The notes under the pieces were generated by a model. The model searched no databases, was not told the origin of the DNA, and saw only the letters and a program-made list of their open reading frames with translations. From NCBI GenBank assembly GCA_026874595.1, contig CM049316.1, positions 20,297,839 to 20,361,838 of the forward strand: DNA of 64,000 nt, read 5' to 3'. This document shows positions 59,761-64,000 of this stretch, piece by piece (the stretch's first letter is position 1; each line of letters begins with the position of its first letter). Made by a program: the position numbers and the translations under genes. Source of the DNA: Sipunculus nudus. Taxonomy: Eukaryota > Annelida > Sipuncula > Golfingiida > Sipunculidae.

Positions 59761-62700
59761 ATATGTTCACACCAGGACCGGGAAAGTCCAGCGGCTCACG
59801 CAATAGCGGCTCCTGTACAGGCTCGGATCGGCCTTTGATATATTATTGGAAATAATAGATTGAGATTTATAAAACGTCACAGTTATAATCATGTATGAAC
59901 ATCTAATTTCTAATGTCACGTTATCGATCGAGGTAGAACAAGCGATGGTTTTTGTCTCGTTATGCTTTATGGTTGATATAAACAAACGTGGAAAGATGGC
60001 ACAGGGGTCATGTAGGAGGTCAACAATGCGCGACTGGAAACCGCACACGTTGAATTCACTCTTTACTTTTCATTTTCCCTTCATTTTACAAACTTATATT
60101 TTTACTGCAAAAAATACTTTTTGTGCCTTTCATTAGGAACTAACTGATTCTACCAATCAATATAATTCTAAAAATTGTATTATCTTATATTACAATCAGT
60201 CATAGAGGTGATAAACCGAGGCGATAACATTTTGCAATTGACCTCGTCATTGTCACCGTCACAAGAAGCCGGGAATTATACGAAAATTGCGAGTAATCAA
60301 AGTGTAACCTAATATGATTAACTCTACGGCTTATGATATAATACTATATTATGAATTGTCTGAAAGTTATATGTCGGGTCTGCCTGTGGTGAATTCTAAA
60401 GTACGGTTGGGATTGCCGGAATACTAAAGGGCCAACATGTTCCGCAAGTGATTGTCCGAGTTAGGCAGCGAAAGTGTTAAATATTAAGAGCCGCCTAATC
60501 ACAAATGACAGTCATGGGATGCACAGTACTGTGCACTATTTGCATGTCAGACTCTGTGTTTAATACAAACAAACAAGATGATATTCAGTGTAGAATATCA
60601 ATGCTTTGTGAACACATCTGTTGCAAACTTTACTTTCACGGAGATGCGGTGCGATTTTCTGAAAGAGTGGTGCATGGTGTTATCTGTTCCGTTGCTTTAT
60701 TGACTAGATGGCCAAGGTTAGATGCTGATTGTGGCGGTTTACAAGAACTCCAGGTCACAGAGTACCAGATTTGTGAGGCGTTTTAGACAAGGTAAATAAT
60801 TAGAGGAGCCTTCTTAAAGAGCAGTGTCAGTATGGTAAAAACATGTAGGACCATATGCACAGAGCGCAAAATAAAATACATTTTACAAGGTCTTAAGGAA
60901 CATTTGTGCTGAGAAAGAGTAACACATCGAAACAATTGAAGCAGTGATTTATTTTTACTATAACCTTTAGATCAGAACCATGTAAAGATTCCATAGTATA
61001 ATAACAAATAAAATTTTTCAGATACAACAATCTTATGGACTATTTATCTCGTTCTTGTAATGAATGACGAGTGATTTTGATGTATCTCCTTCTACTTCAC
61101 GTCTTTCAATCTTTCATTAACGCAGAACTCAGGTGTTGTCTTACATGTCTAATCCAGATTAGCGTCATGATTCGATGCAACTTTAGGAATGGGTAAGCAT
61201 GTCAACGGGCATCTACGTTGTATACAAACCTAAACGGGTCCTACGGGGATAACACACAATAACCTTAACTTGTAACACAATAATGCACATTATAGGTGAC
61301 ACATAATACATAAGCACATGTACATACAAGGGTACGACACAAGGCTCACATGTTAGATTCTCTGTTGCCATGGCAAAGGTTATGTATTTTATACACTTTA
61401 ACAATACATGTAATCAAACTACCAAACTTAAAGATTGCAGAATCGATAAGCTTTGGTATGTATCATATGGGTGCACATATCCAACTTGAAAATTCACCCT
61501 TTCTCACTCATAATTTCGGAATAGTTCTGATGAGAGACCTTAACGTTTTTATATTTATTTTCCAAAATTACCTCAATTGAATGAAAACTTCAAATCAAAC
61601 TACGTGCACTTTGAAATAAATACAACTTTAATCCATCATACCACTCATTTGTGAAAATGAATGAACATGGTCTAGTGTCAATATCCATAAGATTTCAAAA
61701 ACCTTCCGTATTCCTCCATTTACTACCATAATAAAAATTATTGAAACACAAAACCGTGAATAGGATCGAACATGAAATCAGAAGTCCTTTGAGACAGAGC
61801 CTAAATTAAACCATTCCTTGCTTCATGATCCATGTGCCTTGCTCTTCTTCTATCTTATCTGATCATTTCCAAAGTTTTATCTGTACTTCCGTATATGAAT
61901 ATCCGTAAAAACATGTTTTCTTTTAATTATTAAATCTTCAAGGAGGTGCTTAGTAGTTTTTTTTCTAGAGAAGCAATCATAGAAGAAATTTTAAAGATCC
62001 TGTTAGTTTACTTCCATGATGACAACAATCAAAGGTTTGATCTGCTACTTACAATATACTAGCATCCTGATGCAAAAGGCAAGATAAAAAAAGTATTTGT
62101 AGGTGAGCAAATATATCATTATTACTGTCATACAGGAACTGCACTCTTTGAACTAACATTATGGGTAACTATTTACTCGAAAAATTCGAATTTTGCTTGG
62201 AAAATCAGTAATTTGTTTTGACGCACTTGCCTAGATATGTTGACTTTATTGATTAATGAAATTATTAAATAATTAAGGCATTCATTAAACATTATGTTAT
62301 ATAGGACTGCAGTAACTGTAACTATCGGGGACACAATGGAGAACATCAGTAGCCTAAGCTGTGTTTCCTTCTTTCAAATAGTTACATCACCCTCGGAAAC
62401 ATTATTATTGAAGAGGAGCAAAACGGAAATTTATTTGGCATTTTAGCTGCTAAATATAACGGAGCAGCCATAACAGAGGAGCTGTCCGATAAAACTTCAA
62501 ACTGCTGCGAAAAATATCAGAAGCCCCACTTTGACATGCCACAATTTGTCATTAATACTACAATAAATGGGAGCCTTTACTAAACATCTGTACAAAAGGC
62601 CATACTTTTAATGTTTCATAAATAAACGAACCAAATTATAAAATTAATTATCTCTTACGATTTCTATGTTTGTTTTTCAAAGACAGAACCACATTCCCGC

Positions 62701-63000
62701 GGATTCTTACACGAGAGGCAACAAAAAAAATGGAAGTCGTTCTTTATCGGATGTTCAAAAGTTGTCACCTGGTTGAGGTGCATGACCATGATGTGTTTAG
62801 GATGGAACGGAACTAAAATTGACTCGGTAAAACTTCATTTTAATTTATTTTATAATAACTTCAAAATCTCTACAATAGATATTTATCTGAATTAAGACAA
62901 TCATTCGTTTATCTTATCGCTTATGTACGATATTTACATTGACAAGCTGCTTATGTCATTGACCCCAAACGCATTATCAAACCATGTTATTTGAGAACCA
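59761..63000. other. Non-coding stretch
   Basis: AT-rich sequence with no recognised gene, element or RNA. The frame at 60505-60786 is open and Cys-rich, but I know no family it fits. Confidence 0.4.
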
Positions 63001-63225
63001 TATATTACTGTGAATTACCGGCCCTCGCGAGCACATTTTCTATTCATATTATTCTTCCGATATAAAAATTTGACGAATCAATCTGGTACTATTCAACTCA
63101 TGTACTAAAACATACAAGGACCTGCAATATACAATAACTTATAAAATGTTATCCTCATTTTAGCGGCAAAAAGATACGACATTTACTTTTTCGTTCTAGA
63201 TCATGTTACTCGAAAACCTGATATG

Positions 63226-63270
63226 CCAACTCATGAACACACACATAGCTTTAAGCTTTCTTGAACATTC
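63226..63270 (+). promoter_or_regulatory. Weak third copy of the TLR 5'-exon-like sequence
   Basis: CTCATGAACACACACATAGCTTTAAGCTTTCTTGAAC resembles CTCGAAGCACACACAAACGCTTTAAAGCTCTGTTAAGG before TLR copy 4. The donor dinucleotide itself is not conserved here. It may be the decayed 5' end of a further TLR copy. Confidence 0.25.
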
Positions 63271-64000
63271 TGGTATTTTCATACTGGAACCGACTTTGAT
63301 GCTCTTCCTTTCAGATGCAAGCACTTGCTCCAGAATCAGAATAATAACTGGAACATGCGTTTTGCGATTATAACAAATGTGGAATAGAGGAAATGTGTCG
63401 CAACACAGAAGAACAGTGTTGTATCACGCGGCGGTTTTATGAAACAGTTTTGAGACCATGGAGAGGGTGTTGCATCATCCTGATCCTATTGAGAACCTAA
63501 GATAAAAATACGCTCATTTTCCCCAATAGATAACCGTAAGACAATTTTTGATATTTTCCTAATCTTGTCTCTAATCACGATAGATTACATAACTACCCGC
63601 AGTATTACTGAACATGAAAAGAGAGGCGATAAATAGATGCTAAATGAAAGACATTGCTTCTTAAATCTTTAATTAACAATACAGGGAATATTTACACAGA
63701 ATTTTCTTTTTCGGAATGCTCCTATCATAGAAATCTATATATTACAAGAAATACCAAATTCTCGCATTTGCACATACTGAGATTTTACATACTAGTTCGC
63801 AAACACGCACTGTCTCTCCTAAATTTGCAAGAGTATTGTACCTGGCATTTATAAGATTCTGGTATTTTCGTTTAACTCAGTTAAAGTAATTTGAAATTTT
63901 AATCAAGTAATTTTGGAAATGGTACACTGCAGTTGGCAAATTTAATTTTGTCACGCGTTTTGATTTTGGTTTGATTCAGTAAATTCATCAAGTATTTGTG
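63271..64000. other. Non-coding end of the window
   Basis: No coding feature was recognised to the end of the window. Confidence 0.4.

Overview
The window is nuclear DNA of a metazoan, most likely a bivalve mollusc. It is AT-rich and gene-poor, with dense microsatellites, satellites and decayed transposons. The only clearly host-type genes are Toll-like receptors (TLRs) with the LRR / transmembrane / TIR layout of bivalve TLR expansions. The species cannot be named from the sequence. No intact rRNA or tRNA gene, CRISPR array or prokaryotic operon structure was seen.

Layout. 1-12 kb: non-coding DNA with an old duplication (about 0.9-2.7 kb against 3.9-5.6 kb), one copy of which carries an inserted repeat with nuclear-receptor-like half-sites. 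12.1-20.0 kb: two TLR pseudogenes on the minus strand; one has lost most of its LRRs, the other is nearly full length but has three stops and two frameshifts. 20.5-26.5 kb: a decayed DNA element with imperfect terminal inverted repeats of about 300 bp, around a broken minus-strand gene of a multi-domain Cys-rich protein family found in many copies in mollusc and cnidarian genomes. 26.8-29.7 kb: a dispersed repeat containing a tandem array with a 339-bp period. 30-34 kb: a tRNA-derived SINE-like fragment, a minisatellite and microsatellites. 35.4-36.05 kb: a foldback MITE. 36.7-37.3, 37.3-39.95 and 40.9-41.96 kb: three different tandem families. 43.0-44.6 kb: a broken DDE-type transposase gene. 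46.75-47.12 kb: a possible solo LTR. 48.2-50.5 and 54.8-57.2 kb: two TLR genes on the plus strand, both broken, the second with an intact 3' half (LRRs, LRRCT, TM, TIR). Both have a similar candidate 5' non-coding exon with a GTAAGAT donor. 53.3 and 58.0 kb: reverse-transcriptase fragments. The remainder to 64 kb is apparently non-coding.

How it fits together. The two TLR pairs point away from each other, with about 28 kb of transposons and satellites between them. An inverted duplication, or tandem TLR duplication followed by rearrangement, would explain this. All four TLR copies carry disabling changes, so the window looks like a TLR graveyard inside a larger cluster. The most interesting non-TLR item is the ITR-bounded element at 20.5-26.5 kb: its long ITRs suggest that the widespread protein family inside it belongs to a DNA transposon.
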